Below are positions 1 through 9,441 of a stretch of 58,772 bases of DNA, piece by piece. The notes beneath the pieces are model-generated. The model searched no databases. It worked only from the letters and a program-made list of their open reading frames with translations, and was not told the origin of the DNA. Position 1 is the stretch's first letter. Each line of letters opens with the position of its first letter. The position numbers and the translations under genes were made by a program. The stretch is from Mesobacillus boroniphilus JCM 21738 (GTDB lineage Bacteria; Bacillota; Bacilli; Bacillales; Cytobacillaceae). The stretch lies in contig NZ_BAUW01000015.1 in NCBI RefSeq assembly GCF_000517385.1, positions 1-58,772 on the forward strand, in the 5' to 3' direction.

Positions 1-66
1 GAACAAAAAGCGCAAGCGCCTCGCTCAGCCCCGACAAGCGCTGGAGCTGGACAATTTTCTCAAAGA
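1..66 (+). repeat. Dispersed repeat, short form
   Basis: AAAAGCGCAAGCGCC, then CAGCCCCGACAAGCGCTGGAGCTGGACAAT. This is the two ends of the window's roughly 125-bp dispersed repeat joined together without the central GAAGTC/GACTTC hairpin part. It lies downstream of fadF. Positions 67-282 hold no gene or clear terminator that I can see. Confidence 0.75.
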
Positions 67-282
67 TAATCCTTCACTTTCTTATCTCTAAATAAGCAAG
101 CTCTTGATGTTATGAGGTTCTAAGGTGATTTCTTGCTAAAGGGTAATGTAAGCGCTTTATCATAATATTCATTTTACTGTAAAAATAGTAGAAATTGAAA
201 CACTTTGCTAAAAATTCTGCCATATGTCGAATTTTCACTGTGAGTCAACTTCTACTATTCAAGTTTTAAGTATTAATTTGTA

Positions 283-2402
283 TTAAGAAACAAGCGGTTT
301 GATTTCTCCGAAAACGGATTTTTCAAGAAGTTCGGCTACGTCTAGTGTATCAACGTTTTCTTCTACTTCCTTCGCTTTCGTTCCATCAGATAGCATTGTC
401 AGGCAGTATGGGCATCCTGAGCTGATGACGGATGGATTCACAGCAAGTGCCTGCTCTGTACGGGATACATTGATCCTGTGTCCTGTTTCTTCTTCCATCC
501 ACATCAAGCCGCCTCCAGCGCCACAGCACATTGCTGTTTCACGGCTACGTTCCATTTCCTTCAGATCCACACCAGGAATCGCCTTGAGGATATCACGCGG
601 TGCGTCATATACTTCGTTATAGCGTCCAAGGTAGCAGGAGTCGTGGAAAGTGATCGTTTCGTTCACTGCATGTTTCGGAACCAGCTTTCCTTCTTTAACT
701 AATTGCGCAAGAAGCTCGGTGTGGTGGTATACCTCACCTTCAAAGCCGAAATCAGGATACTCGTTCTTAAAGATATTGTATGCGTGAGGGTCGATCGTCA
801 CGATTTTCTTCACTTCATTTTTCTCGAATTCTTCAATATTCTTTGTCGCAAGTTCCTGGAACAGGAACTCGTTACCAAGGCGGCGTGGTGTATCGCCGGA
901 GTTCTTTTCCTTGTTTCCAAGGATTGCGAACTTGACGCCTGCTTCGTTCAATAGCTTAGCGAACGAAAGGGCAATCTTCTGGCTGCGGTTGTCAAATGAA
1001 CCCATCGCGCAACCCAGAATAAGTATTCGAATTCTTCATCTGCCTTTTTCATTTCTTTTACCGTAGGAATGACAACATCGTCGCGAAGCTCGCGCCAGTT
1101 TTCCTTTTCCTTACGGTTCAAGCCCCAAGGGTTGCCCTGGCGCTCGATATTCGTCATCGCGCGCTGTGCGTCAGCATCCATCTTACCTTCAGTCAAAACA
1201 AGGTAACGACGGAGGTCGATGATTTTGTCAACGTGTTCGTTCATAACCGGACATTGGTCTTCACAGTTACGGCAAGTTGTACATGCCCAGATTTCTTCTT
1301 CTGTGATGACATCGCCGATCATGCTTGGATTGTAGGCAAGGCCTGCTGCTGCTTCATTCGCACCCTGGCCTGCTGCAGCCAAAGCAATCTGGTTGCCCTT
1401 TGTATTGGAAAAAGCAAATGTCGGAACCCAAGGCTGCTTTGAAGTGACAGCGGCACCGTGTAGCGTCAGATGGTCACGCAATTTTACAATCAAGTCCATT
1501 GGCGACAGCATTTTTCCAGTGCCTGTTGCCGGACACATATTCGTACAGCGCCCGCATTCTACACAAGCATAAAAGTCTATCATTTGTTCATAATTGAAAT
1601 CAGTGATTTTACCGGCACCGAATGTTTCCTGTGTTTCATCTTCAAAATCGATTTTTGTAATCTTTCCTGGTGAATCAACCCTCGTTAAATAAACATTGGC
1701 TGGACCGGCAATCAAGTGAGCATGCTTGGATTGCGGTACATATACCAGGAATGCAAGCAAGAACAAGAGGTGAACCCACCATGCGATATAGAAAATCGTG
1801 ATGGCAGCTGCCTCAGGAATTCCGCTGAAAACCGCTGCAATAAGCGATGCGACCGGTTCAGTCCATGTTCCTTCATGGCCGTGCCAGATCATGCTCATTG
1901 CGTTTCCGAGCAATACAGATAGCATCAGTCCGCCGATGAACAGCAATACCAGCCCGTTCTTGAATCCGCGCTTCAGGCGGACAAGCTTTTCAACATAACG
2001 GCGGTAAAAAGCCCATACTACCGCTACAAGAATCGTAAGCGTAACGAGCTCCTGAAAAAACGTGAAACCTGGATATAAAGGGCCTAATGGCAAATGCGAG
2101 CCAGGCTTGATTCCTTTCCAGATAAAATCAATTGCCCCAAACTGCACAAGAAGAAATCCATAGAAAAACATAACGTGGATCGCACCGCTTTTCTTGTCCT
2201 TTAAAAGCCTTTTCTGGCCAAATACATGGACAAGGATTCTTCTCCAGCGATCCTTGATATCATTATCAAACTCTGATTTCTTGCCGAGCTTGATGTACTC
2301 GATTCTCGTCTTCACCACGTATACAAACAAGCTGACAGCGTAAGCGGTTACAAGCAAGAATGCGATTAGATTAATCCATAGCAGACCGTTCATAAAAATC
2401 AT
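283..2402 (-). CDS. fadF: FadF-like membrane iron-sulfur oxidoreductase (frameshifted)
   Basis: Heterodisulfide-reductase-type Fe-S protein, the FadF/YwjF family of Bacillus fatty-acid oxidation. It probably passes electrons from acyl-CoA dehydrogenase/ETF to the quinone pool (family knowledge). The N-terminal 220 residues have about five hydrophobic segments resembling a NarI-type cytochrome b part. Next come two ferredoxin clusters (CVECGRCTNMCP and CTTCRNCEDQCP), then CCG-type domains (FHDSCYLGRY, AMCCGAGGG, GCPYC). The reading frame breaks near 1006-1012 inside the expected FWVGC-x-GSFD motif. One missing base restores the frame but not the Cys; loss of a four-base TTGG-like unit would restore both. 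Repaired length is about 707 residues, as in B. subtilis. The first gene downstream of a FadR-like box. Confidence 0.88.
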
Positions 2403-2475
2403 TTACCCCTTTCGATGCTGGTTTTTGGACGTAAATTTTTAACCAAACAAATTTTCTGAATATACCTTTAACTAC

Positions 2476-2503
2476 ATTATATAATGAATGAGCATTCAGT
2501 CAA
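2476..2503 (-). promoter_or_regulatory. fadF promoter with FadR-like operator
   Basis: On the minus strand, TTGACT (2503-2498) and TATAAT (2481-2476) are 16 bp apart. Over the spacer and the -35 lies TGAATGAGCATTCAGTCA (2485-2502), which matches the B. subtilis FadR consensus TGAATGANTANTCATTCA (recalled) at all but two defined positions. Repression lifted by long-chain acyl-CoA is inferred from the family. Confidence 0.7.
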
Positions 2504-2591
2504 CTCATTTCCTTTCATTTCTGAAAATTGTTTATACTTCCTCTTTTACAGGAACTTAACATATATGAAGCAATTTCGGCAAAAATAATAT

Positions 2592-2775
2592 GAAAAGCGG
2601 AAGCGCCTCGGTCAGCCCCGACAAGCGCTGGAGGGCCTGACAGTGAAGTCGTTCTTTGACTTCATTGGCAGGACCGAAGCGACTCGAGCTGCTCAAAGCT
2701 AACGCTTCTCGCAAGATACTCGAGAAGTATAACCAGGGATGAAAACTGGCTAGGCGCTGGAGCTGGACACTGATC
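2592..2775 (+). repeat. Dispersed repeat copy with internal insertion
   Basis: Full-length dispersed repeat from AAAAGCGGAAGCGCC to GGCGCTGGAGCTGGACA. After CGAAGCGACTCGAG it carries about 60 extra bases (roughly 2688-2747) that contain their own hairpin-like CTCGCAAGATACTCGAG segment. Together with the fadF promoter it fills the gap 2403-2825. Confidence 0.8.
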
Positions 2776-2825
2776 GAGGTGAACCTGGCGATGCTTTAAT
2801 TTACTTTCAAGGGAGCCGAATTGCT

Positions 2826-4012
2826 ATGAATTTCGGATTGATTTTGATTGCAATAATAGCAGGGCTTGTCCTATGGCTCTATGCAGACTTCACGCTTGGC
2901 AGGAAAAATCACCTGGCAAATGCCAAAACAAATACGCTGCCTGTCCGGGAAAGCAACCTTGCCATTTTTGCCGAAGGGCCTGAATTGTTCGACGACCTTT
3001 TTTCCGAATTAAAAAATGCAAGGCAGCACATTCATATTTTGTTTTACATCGTTCAGGATGATAAAATCAGCCAGGAATTCCTCACTATTTTAAAAGAAAA
3101 GGTTAAAGCCGGAGTCGAGGTTCGCCTTATGGTCGACTGGGTGGGCAGCGGCTGAAACGCAAAACAATTCAATCGCTGAAGGCTGCCGGAGTGGAATTCG
3201 CCTATTCCCAAATGCCCAAATTTCCTTTCCTGTTTTATTCCTCGCAGGTACGGAATCACCGGAAGATCACCGTCATTGACGGAAAAATCGCCTATCTCGG
3301 CGGCTTCAATATTGGTAAAGAGTATAATGATCAGGATCCAACGCTATCGCCATGGCGCGATTACCATCTAAAAATGACGGGTGAAGGCGTGACCGATCTG
3401 CAATCCGAGTTTCTTGAGGATTGGCATGCTGCTGCAAAAGTCAATTTGCTGCAAAACAAAGCCTATTTCCCTGCTCTCGAAAAAGGCACGATCCGTCAGC
3501 AGCTTGTTCCTACAGAAGGCATCCTGCTGGAGGAAATGATGTCAGACCTGATCAGCAATGCAAAGACCTCGATTTTTATTGGGACGCCGTACTTCATCCC
3601 AAGTAAAAGGGTATTCAATTTATTAAGGGAATCGATCACAAGAGGTGTGTCAGTTACGGTCCTTGTCCCGCTCGTTTCTGACCATGTCCTTGTCAAGGAA
3701 GCATCCTTTCCTTATTTGAGAACTCTGATTAAGGATGGATCCCAAGTCTACCAGTTTTTAAATGGATTTTACCATGCAAAGGTCCTGCTCGTGGATGATG
3801 AGGTTTGTGACGTTGGTACCGCCAATTTTGATAAAAGAAGCATGTTCTTGAATTATGAATTGAACTGCCTGATATATGATGGTGATTTTATTAAAAAAAT
3901 TAAGCGGATCCTGACAGAAGACATCCTGAACTCAAGGAAGGCTGCTTTGGTTGACTTCACCCATGCGCCTCTAAAGGAAAAAGCTGCGCGTACAATATCC
4001 TATTTTTTGTAA
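2826..4012 (+). CDS. clsB: Minor cardiolipin synthase / phospholipase D family (frameshifted)
   Basis: Phospholipase D superfamily protein of the YwjE/ClsB type that condenses phosphatidylglycerol into cardiolipin at the membrane. An N-terminal membrane segment (residues 3-20) is followed by two PLD domains. The first HKD motif is HRKITVIDG with GGFNIG, the second is HAKVLLVDD with GTANFDKRS. The frame breaks near 3150 just after DWVGS. One added C gives the continuous DWVGSRLKRKTIQSLK, for 395 residues against about 398 in B. subtilis. The start has a GGGAG ribosome binding site. The gene sits between fadF and uvsE as in B. subtilis. Confidence 0.92.
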
Positions 4013-4048
4013 AAGAACCGGCCATCTGGGCAATGAAGGAGTGTCGCT

Positions 4049-5008
4049 ATGATTATTCGGGTGGGCTATGTATCCACCGCCATCAGCCTGTGGGATGCAT
4101 CTCCCTCCAAGGCACTTACATTTGCTCGTTACGGTCAGCTGCCAAAGGAAGAACGTCATGAAAAGCTGCTTTCCGTGACCTATCAGAACCTTGTGAACAC
4201 AGAAAGAATGATACACTACAATATCGCTCATGATATCCCTTTGTATCGCTTTTCCAGTTCGATTGCGCCTCTGGCTACCCATCCGGAGGTTAAATGGGAT
4301 TATGTCACGCCGTTCCGCGACAAGTGGCTGGAGATTGGCGCTTTGGTGAAAAGGCATGGGATTCGTACAAGTTTTCATCCGAACCAATTCACGCTGTTCA
4401 CTTCCCCGAGAGATGAAGTGACGGCTAATGCAATCATCGATATGGAATACCATTATGGCATGCTGAAAGCAATGGGACTCGAAAACGAAGCGATCATCAA
4501 TATCCATATTGGCGGGGCATACGGAAACAAAGAAGAAACGATTTTGCGCTTCCATGAAAACCTTGCCAAACTGCCAGAGCATATCAAAAAAATCACTACG
4601 CTTGAAAATGATGATAAAACGTATAATGCAGAAGAAACACTGGCAGCTTGCCTGAAAGAAGACGTGCCATATATGTTTGATTATCATCACCACATGGCGA
4701 ATCTATGTGAGCAGTCTTTAGAAAACTTGCTCCCGGCCGGCTTCGCAACATGGGAACGAACTGGCTTGAAACCTAAGATCCATATCTCCTCCCCAAAATC
4801 AAAAAAAGCATATCGATCACACGCGGACTATGTTGACTCAGAATTCATCCTGCCATTGATTGATATCCTGCGTGGCATCGGCCAGGATGTTGATTTCATG
4901 ATTGAAGCGAAGGAGAAAGACAAAGCAGCACTCAAGCTGGTCGAGGATTTGGCTAAAATTCGCGGTGTGAAACGGATTGGCGGAGCTATTTTGGAGTGGA
5001 AGACATGA
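4049..5008 (+). CDS. uvsE: UV damage endonuclease UvsE
   Basis: UV DNA damage endonuclease (YwjD/UvsE), a TIM-barrel enzyme related to endonuclease IV. It nicks DNA 5' of photoproducts and abasic sites. Recognisable parts are the N-terminal [36 protein letters not shown] and FDYHHHMAN, which supply the His/Glu/Asp metal ligands. Length is 319 residues, the normal family size, with no break. An AAGGAGT site lies 7 bases before the ATG. It follows clsB by 36 bp on the same strand, so the two are probably co-transcribed. Confidence 0.95.
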   Translation: MIIRVGYVSTAISLWDASPSKALTFARYGQLPKEERHEKLLSVTYQNLVNTERMIHYNIAHDIPLYRFSSSIAPLATHPEVKWDYVTPFRDKWLEIGALVKRHGIRTSFHPNQFTLFTSPRDEVTANAIIDMEYHYGMLKAMGLENEAIINIHIGGAYGNKEETILRFHENLAKLPEHIKKITTLENDDKTYNAEETLAACLKEDVPYMFDYHHHMANLCEQSLENLLPAGFATWERTGLKPKIHISSPKSKKAYRSHADYVDSEFILPLIDILRGIGQDVDFMIEAKEKDKAALKLVEDLAKIRGVKRIGGAILEWKT

Positions 5009-5039
5009 TTAGCATGCTTACTTATGAAAAAAAATTGAC

Positions 5040-5181
5040 TTTATAGCGGGGAATTCATTTTTATAGCGGAAATCTTGATTTTATAGCGAAAAAATATCTA
5101 TTATAGGGAAAATAAACTTTTTATAGCGACATTCTAATTTTTATAGCGAATTGGAAATTTGACTTGTTTTTTTTCCAAATT
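5040..5181. repeat. Phrase array A: TTATAGCG every 20 bp, ending in a hairpin
   Basis: TTATAGCG (once TTATAGGG) starts at 5041, 5061, 5081, 5101, 5121 and 5141, an exact 20-bp period with unrelated AT-rich 12-mers between. The last unit runs into a hairpin, ATTGGAAA (from 5150) pairing with TTTCCAAAT (to 5180), with a T8 run in the loop. It lies between the convergent genes uvsE and argS. The same phrase recurs inverted in array C at 43.5 kb. Confidence 0.9.
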
Positions 5182-5185
5182 TAAA

Positions 5186-5214
5186 AGACCCAGCCATCTT
5201 CGGCTGGGTCTTAC
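5186..5214. terminator. Terminator between uvsE and argS
   Basis: Perfect stem GACCCAGCC-atcttc-GGCTGGGTC with A residues before it and T residues after it. It can serve argS on the minus strand and uvsE on the plus strand. Confidence 0.85.
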
Positions 5215-5224
5215 TATTTCCAAA

Positions 5225-6894
5225 CTACATCTTCTCCGGAGCAGATACTCCAATTATTTCAAGAGCATTCTTCAATGTGATCTGCGCTGTCTTGATCAGC
5301 GACAGGCGGGCCACTGTTCTTTGTTTATTGTCCAGATCCAATACTTTCTCAGCATTGTAGAAGCTGTGGAATACGGATGCCAATTCGAAAATGTAGTTCG
5401 AGATTCGGTGCGGCATGCGCTTCTGTGCTGCTTCGGCAACGGCCAGCGGGAATTCGCCAAGCTTTTTCAGCAGGTCGATTTCCTTCTCGGACTGGATATG
5501 CTTGAAATCTGCCTCTATATCGAAAATCAAACCTTGCTCTGCAGCAGAACGCAGGATGCTGTTAATACGAGCGTGCGCATACTGTGCATAGAAGACTGGG
5601 TTTTCATTTGACTGGGAGACGGCAAGGTCAAGGTCAAAGTCCATGTGAGTGTCCGCGCTTCTCATCGCGAAGAAGTAACGAACTGCATCCAGGCCAACTT
5701 CATCGATCAAGTCACGCATCGTGACAGCCTTTCCTGTACGCTTGCTCATTTTCATCTTCTCGCCGTTCTTGTACAGGTGGACGAGCTGGATGATTTCAAC
5801 TTCAAGCGCTTCACGGTCATAGCCAAGAGCCTCGATTGCTGCTTTCATACGTGGGATATAACCGTGGTGGTCCGCTCCCCAGATGTTGATCAACTTTTCA
5901 AAGCCGCGCTCAAGCTTATCCTTATGGTAAGCAATATCCGGCAATAAATACGTATAAGAGCATCCTGCTTAATCAGCACGCGGTCCTTATCATCGCCAAG
6001 CTCAGACGAACGGAACCAAGTCGCGCCATCCTCTTCATAGATATGGCCATTCGCACGCAACACTTCAAGTGCCACATCGATTTTTCCATTTTGGTATAGA
6101 GAAGTTTCAGAGTACCAAACATCAAACTTAACACGGAAGTTCTCGAGGTCCTGCTTCAGCTTTTCCATTTCATATTTCAAGCCGTACTCACGGAAAGCGT
6201 CGAAACGTTCCTGATCAGAAACATTCACATACTTATCGCCGAACTCTTCAGCAAGGGTTTTCCCTATCCCGATGATATCAGCACCATGGTAGCCGTCCTC
6301 AGGCACAGGCTTGTCCATGCCAAGCGCCTGGAAATAACGTGCCTCAACAGACAGCGCCAGATTATTGATCTGATTGCCCGCGTCGTTGATGTAATATTCA
6401 CGAGATACATCGTATCCTGCCTTAGCAAGCACATTGCACAGTGAATCGCCGACGGCCGCACCGCGCGCATGGCCAAGGTGAAGGTCGCCGGTCGGGTTGG
6501 CAGAGACGAACTCGACCTGGATTTTCTCCCCATTTCCTATATTCGATTCCCCATAATTGTCTCCAGCTTCAAGGATTGCCGGAATCAAATCCGTCAAATA
6601 GCTGTTATCCATGTAAAAGTTGATGAAACCCGGTCCTGCGATTTCAATTTTCTCGATGGATGCCTTGCTTTTATCGAAGTTCTCGATCAGCTGCTCCGCA
6701 ATTTGGCGAGGTGCTTTCTTCGCTACGCGTGCAAGCTGCATCGCCATATTCGTGGAGTAATCCCCATGCGCTTTTTCCTTGGGCGTCTCTAAAATAACGG
6801 CCGGAATTTGCGCTTCCTCAGCTAGACCAGCTTTGATGATTGCCTGCTTGATTTCTTCCTTCAGCTTCAATTGAACCTGTTCAACTATATTCAT
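5225..6894 (-). CDS. argS: Arginyl-tRNA synthetase (frameshifted)
   Basis: Class I aminoacyl-tRNA synthetase that charges tRNA-Arg. The signature [15 protein letters not shown] (HIGH-type, residues about 118-132) and [11 protein letters not shown] (KMSKS-type) are both present, as is the C-terminal anticodon-binding DALR domain. The frame breaks near 5961: VLIKQD then continues as [16 protein letters not shown] when one G is added. The repaired protein is 556 residues, equal to the B. subtilis enzyme. argS is normally essential, so this break is the strongest sign that frameshifts in this window are data errors. The start overlaps the ywiB stop as ATGA. Confidence 0.95.
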
Positions 6895-7333
6895 TTGCCT
6901 TCCTCCTTATAATTGATCGTCAAATGGTATGTACCCGCAGTCGCGCCTGTATTGCCATGTCATACAGCAAGTCCACATGGCCCTCCTGCTTCATCTCGTT
7001 AAAATCAGTATCAAGCCGCTTCGTGAGCGCAGAAGTCTGCAGCAGCCCATATTGGGTTTGGTAATTTCCCGGATTTTTTTTATTCAGCAGAAAAAGAAGC
7101 CTCATCTTGATCGCACCGCTGCGCAAAATCAGCACTTCGTCCCCTGATATTTTAACCGTCGTATGGACATCCCCTTCCTCCATTACTTCATCATATTGGA
7201 GGTACGAGCTGTTTGCCTTTTTATAGTATCGGCCAAAAGTGGTCAATTCAAAAGTTTCCTTCTCTTTGCCACTATAAATCACCGTTTTTACCGTCACCTT
7301 GACAGGAATCTGTTCAGCGGGTTTACTAGACAC
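6891..7333 (-). CDS. ywiB: YwiB, DUF1934 beta-barrel protein (frameshifted)
   Basis: DUF1934 family protein of unknown function, always next to argS in Bacillus. It is predicted to be a small cytoplasmic calycin-like beta barrel. The core [13 protein letters not shown] through [11 protein letters not shown] is clear. The uninterrupted frame ends at 6920, but adding one G near 6945 gives the family-like ending [18 protein letters not shown], with a TGA overlapping the argS ATG. I chose the GTG at 7333 (AAAAGGG upstream) because the longer in-frame TTG at 7384 would translate a fragment of the dispersed repeat. About 147 residues. Confidence 0.78.
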
Positions 7334-7351
7334 CGTTAACACGCCCTTTTC

Positions 7352-7372
7352 TTGTCCAGCTTCAGCGCTTGC
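7352..7372 (-). repeat. Dispersed repeat fragment upstream of ywiB
   Basis: On the minus strand, GGCAAGCGCTGAAGCTGGAC closely matches the end piece of the dispersed repeat (CAAGCGCTGGAGCTGGAC). It sits directly in front of the ywiB translation start. Confidence 0.6.
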
Positions 7373-7568
7373 CGGTTTTGACAAAGTCGCTTATGCTTTT
7401 CTATCTTCATTATAACTTTATAAGTATAAATATTCTCCTTTGAAAGTGCAAGGAGCGCAGAGGGAATTGGGTTTTGAATCAGTAGGGAAATTTAGGTATA
7501 CACGTATTGGGTTAGTCCCCCTCCAAATCGGGTATTGATTATCAAAACCTTTTAAGGAGGTGGCATAC

Positions 7569-7721
7569 ATGAAAATCGAAGTTAAATGCGAAGTAGAAAA
7601 CTGCAAATATTGGGCTGAAGGCGATCAATGTGTTGCCGATTCAATCCTTGTAGTAGCAGATACCGGAAAACAAGCACTAAATGAACGTGAAACCATTTGT
7701 GATACATTCGAAAAGATGTAA
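7569..7721 (+). CDS. DUF1540 small Cys protein
   Basis: A 50-residue protein beginning MKIEVKCEVENC and ending ETICDTFEKM. Its four Cys (residues 7, 12, 21, 44) and the CKYW tryptophan are the DUF1540 pattern, presumably a small zinc- or other metal-binding domain of unknown role. A strong AAGGAGGTGGCATAC site precedes the ATG. It is monocistronic, with its own promoter region upstream (7385-7568) and a terminator right after. Confidence 0.88.
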   Translation: MKIEVKCEVENCKYWAEGDQCVADSILVVADTGKQALNERETICDTFEKM

Positions 7722-7729
7722 GTGAAGGA

Positions 7730-7756
7730 AGCTGGATGGCGATTTGCTATCCAGTT
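7730..7756 (+). terminator. Terminator of the DUF1540 gene
   Basis: CTGGATGGC-gattt-GCTATCCAG followed by a T5 run and further T residues, 9 bp after the stop codon. Confidence 0.85.
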
Positions 7757-7801
7757 TTTATTTTTTGACTAAAATTCTCTAATTTTTGTATGATAACTTG
7801 C

Positions 7802-7924
7802 TTTATTCGCACAACTCATGATTTATTCGTAAATTACCTTGTTTTATTCGCAAATATCCGTGTTTTTTCGCAAAAAAAAGCATTTATTCGCAAACTGGAA
7901 ATTACCACTGGTTTTTTCCAATTT
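7802..7924. repeat. Phrase array B: TTTATTCGCAAA every 20-21 bp, ending in a hairpin
   Basis: TTTATTCG (once TTTTTTCG) starts at 7802, 7822, 7843, 7863 and 7883. It ends in the same kind of hairpin as array A: AACTGGAAA (7893-7901) pairing with TTTTCCAATT, with a CACTGGTT-like loop. It fills the gap between the convergent DUF1540 gene and the transporter. Confidence 0.88.
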
Positions 7925-7925
7925 T

Positions 7926-7956
7926 AAAAGGAGAAGCAATCTGCCCCTCCTCCTTA
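7926..7956 (-). terminator. Probable terminator of the fatty-acid transporter gene
   Basis: Read on the minus strand: AAGGAG, about 16 bases, then CTCCTT running into TTAAAA. A moderate stem with a short T run. Confidence 0.55.
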
Positions 7957-7967
7957 AATTCCCCTAA

Positions 7968-9281
7968 TTAGAAAAACAGCATCCCAACTGAAATAACGAT
8001 ACCTGAAACGATCAATATCAACACACAATACCCCATGATGTCTTTTGCCTTGAGCCCGGCAATCGCCAGTGCTGGCAATGCCCAGAATGGCTGGATCAGG
8101 TTGGTCCACGCGTCGCCCCAGGCAACGGCCATCGCTGTTTTCGGGATGGATACTCCAAGGGTCTGGGCTGCTTCAAGCATGACTGGTGCCTGGACCGCCC
8201 ACTGCCCTCCGCCCGATGGGACGAAGATGTTAACCAAACCCGCACTCAGGAAGGCGAAGAATGGGAATGTGAATTCATTCGAGATCGATACGAATCCTTC
8301 TGACATGACAGCAGCCAGGCCAGACGCCGTCATCATCCCCATGATTCCTGCGTAAAAAGGGAATTGGATGATGATTCCGCTTGCTCCTTTTACCGCGTTC
8401 ACGGCTGCATCAAGGAAACGCTTTGGCGTACCATGGAACAGGATGCCAAGGAACAAGAAAATGAAGTTGACGATATCAAGATTCAACTTAAATCCATTTG
8501 TAGCAAAATAGTAAAATAAGAACACAAGTCCAAAAATACCGGTCAGCAATGAAACGATCCGGCTGTTCTCAAGCTTTTCCGCAGGTGTCAATGCTCCCTG
8601 CTCGAGGGCGGCAGCCTGTGCGTCATTTTCCAGCAATACAGGGTCGACCGTAACTGTTTGGTCCTTAGACGGCATCATCAAGCGGTTAACGACCGGCAAT
8701 ACGAGAAATAAGATTAAGATAATGAAAAGGTTGAAGCCGGCAAAAATCGTCTGATCTGTCGAGATGATACCAATCAAATCCTGCGAGAAGTGGCCTTCTG
8801 TCGCGATTGTCAGTGGAATAGAACCGGAAATACCGCCATGCCATACAATGAATCCAGAGTAAGCGCTTGCAATTAACAGCCTGTAATCCACGTTTTTAAC
8901 CTTCTTAGCCAGCTCCTTCGCAAACAACGCTCCAATGACCAACCCAAATCCCCAGTTAATCAAGCTGGCAATCATGGATACTACTGTGACAATGATAATA
9001 GCCTGACCTGGAGATTTTGCAAGCGAAGCAAGTGCTCCCAAACCCTTTTTAAATACATTGCTGCTCGCGAGCACATGACCTGTGACAAGGACAAGCACCA
9101 TCTGCATCGAGAACGTCAGCAATCCCCAGAATCCTCCGCCCCAATGCTGGACCATCTGGTACGGACCGCTGTCTGTAAAAATAAGGCCTAATCCAAATAC
9201 AACAAAAGTTAAGATGATGACAAAAAGAAACGGATCAGGCAAATACCGCTGCATGATGCGGTTGAAAAAAGAAACCAACAT
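7968..9281 (-). CDS. atoE: AtoE-type short-chain fatty acid transporter
   Basis: Integral membrane carrier of the AtoE/SCFA transporter family, which takes up short-chain fatty acids such as acetoacetate or butyrate. About 11-12 hydrophobic helices are visible. Conserved family stretches include RYLPDPFLF near the N-terminus, NWGFGLVIGALFAKE, YSGFIVWHGGISGSIPL, and VNIFVPSGGGQWAVQAPVM near the C-terminus. I chose the ATG at 9281 because AAAAAGGA sits 5-6 bases upstream; in-frame ATGs at 9287 and 9302 have weaker sites. No CoA-transferase neighbours are present, so the substrate is inferred from the family only. Confidence 0.88.
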   Translation of the reverse strand: MLVSFFNRIMQRYLPDPFLFVIILTFVVFGLGLIFTDSGPYQMVQHWGGGFWGLLTFSMQMVLVLVTGHVLASSNVFKKGLGALASLAKSPGQAIIIVTVVSMIASLINWGFGLVIGALFAKELAKKVKNVDYRLLIASAYSGFIVWHGGISGSIPLTIATEGHFSQDLIGIISTDQTIFAGFNLFIILILFLVLPVVNRLMMPSKDQTVTVDPVLLENDAQAAALEQGALTPAEKLENSRIVSLLTGIFGLVFLFYYFATNGFKLNLDIVNFIFLFLGILFHGTPKRFLDAAVNAVKGASGIIIQFPFYAGIMGMMTASGLAAVMSEGFVSISNEFTFPFFAFLSAGLVNIFVPSGGGQWAVQAPVMLEAAQTLGVSIPKTAMAVAWGDAWTNLIQPFWALPALAIAGLKAKDIMGYCVLILIVSGIVISVGMLFF

Positions 9282-9405
9282 TTTCATCCTTTTTACCCCC
9301 ATTTTATTAGTTACTTACATTATCATTATACTTTCTATATTATTCAGAATATTCCTTCCTATGAAAGTAACTATTAGTAACAGGTCATTATTTTTACGCA
9401 AAAAA

Positions 9406-9433
9406 AACGCTCCCTTTTCACGAAGGGAGCGGC
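9406..9433 (-). terminator. speB terminator
   Basis: CGCTCCCTT-ttcacg-AAGGGAGCG stem, followed on the minus strand by TTTTTTTTGC. Located 9 bp past the speB stop. Confidence 0.9.
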
Positions 9434-9441
9434 AACTAAAT

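Noticed and set aside
3971..4693. 240-residue open frame antisense to uvsE
   Set aside because: Composition is a shadow of the uvsE codons, with no ribosome binding site or family similarity; uvsE is intact and clear.
5040..5181. CRISPR array
   Set aside because: The kept word is only 8-12 nt, units are 20 bp, there are no 25-40 nt repeats or spacers and no cas genes in the window. The same applies to arrays B to H.
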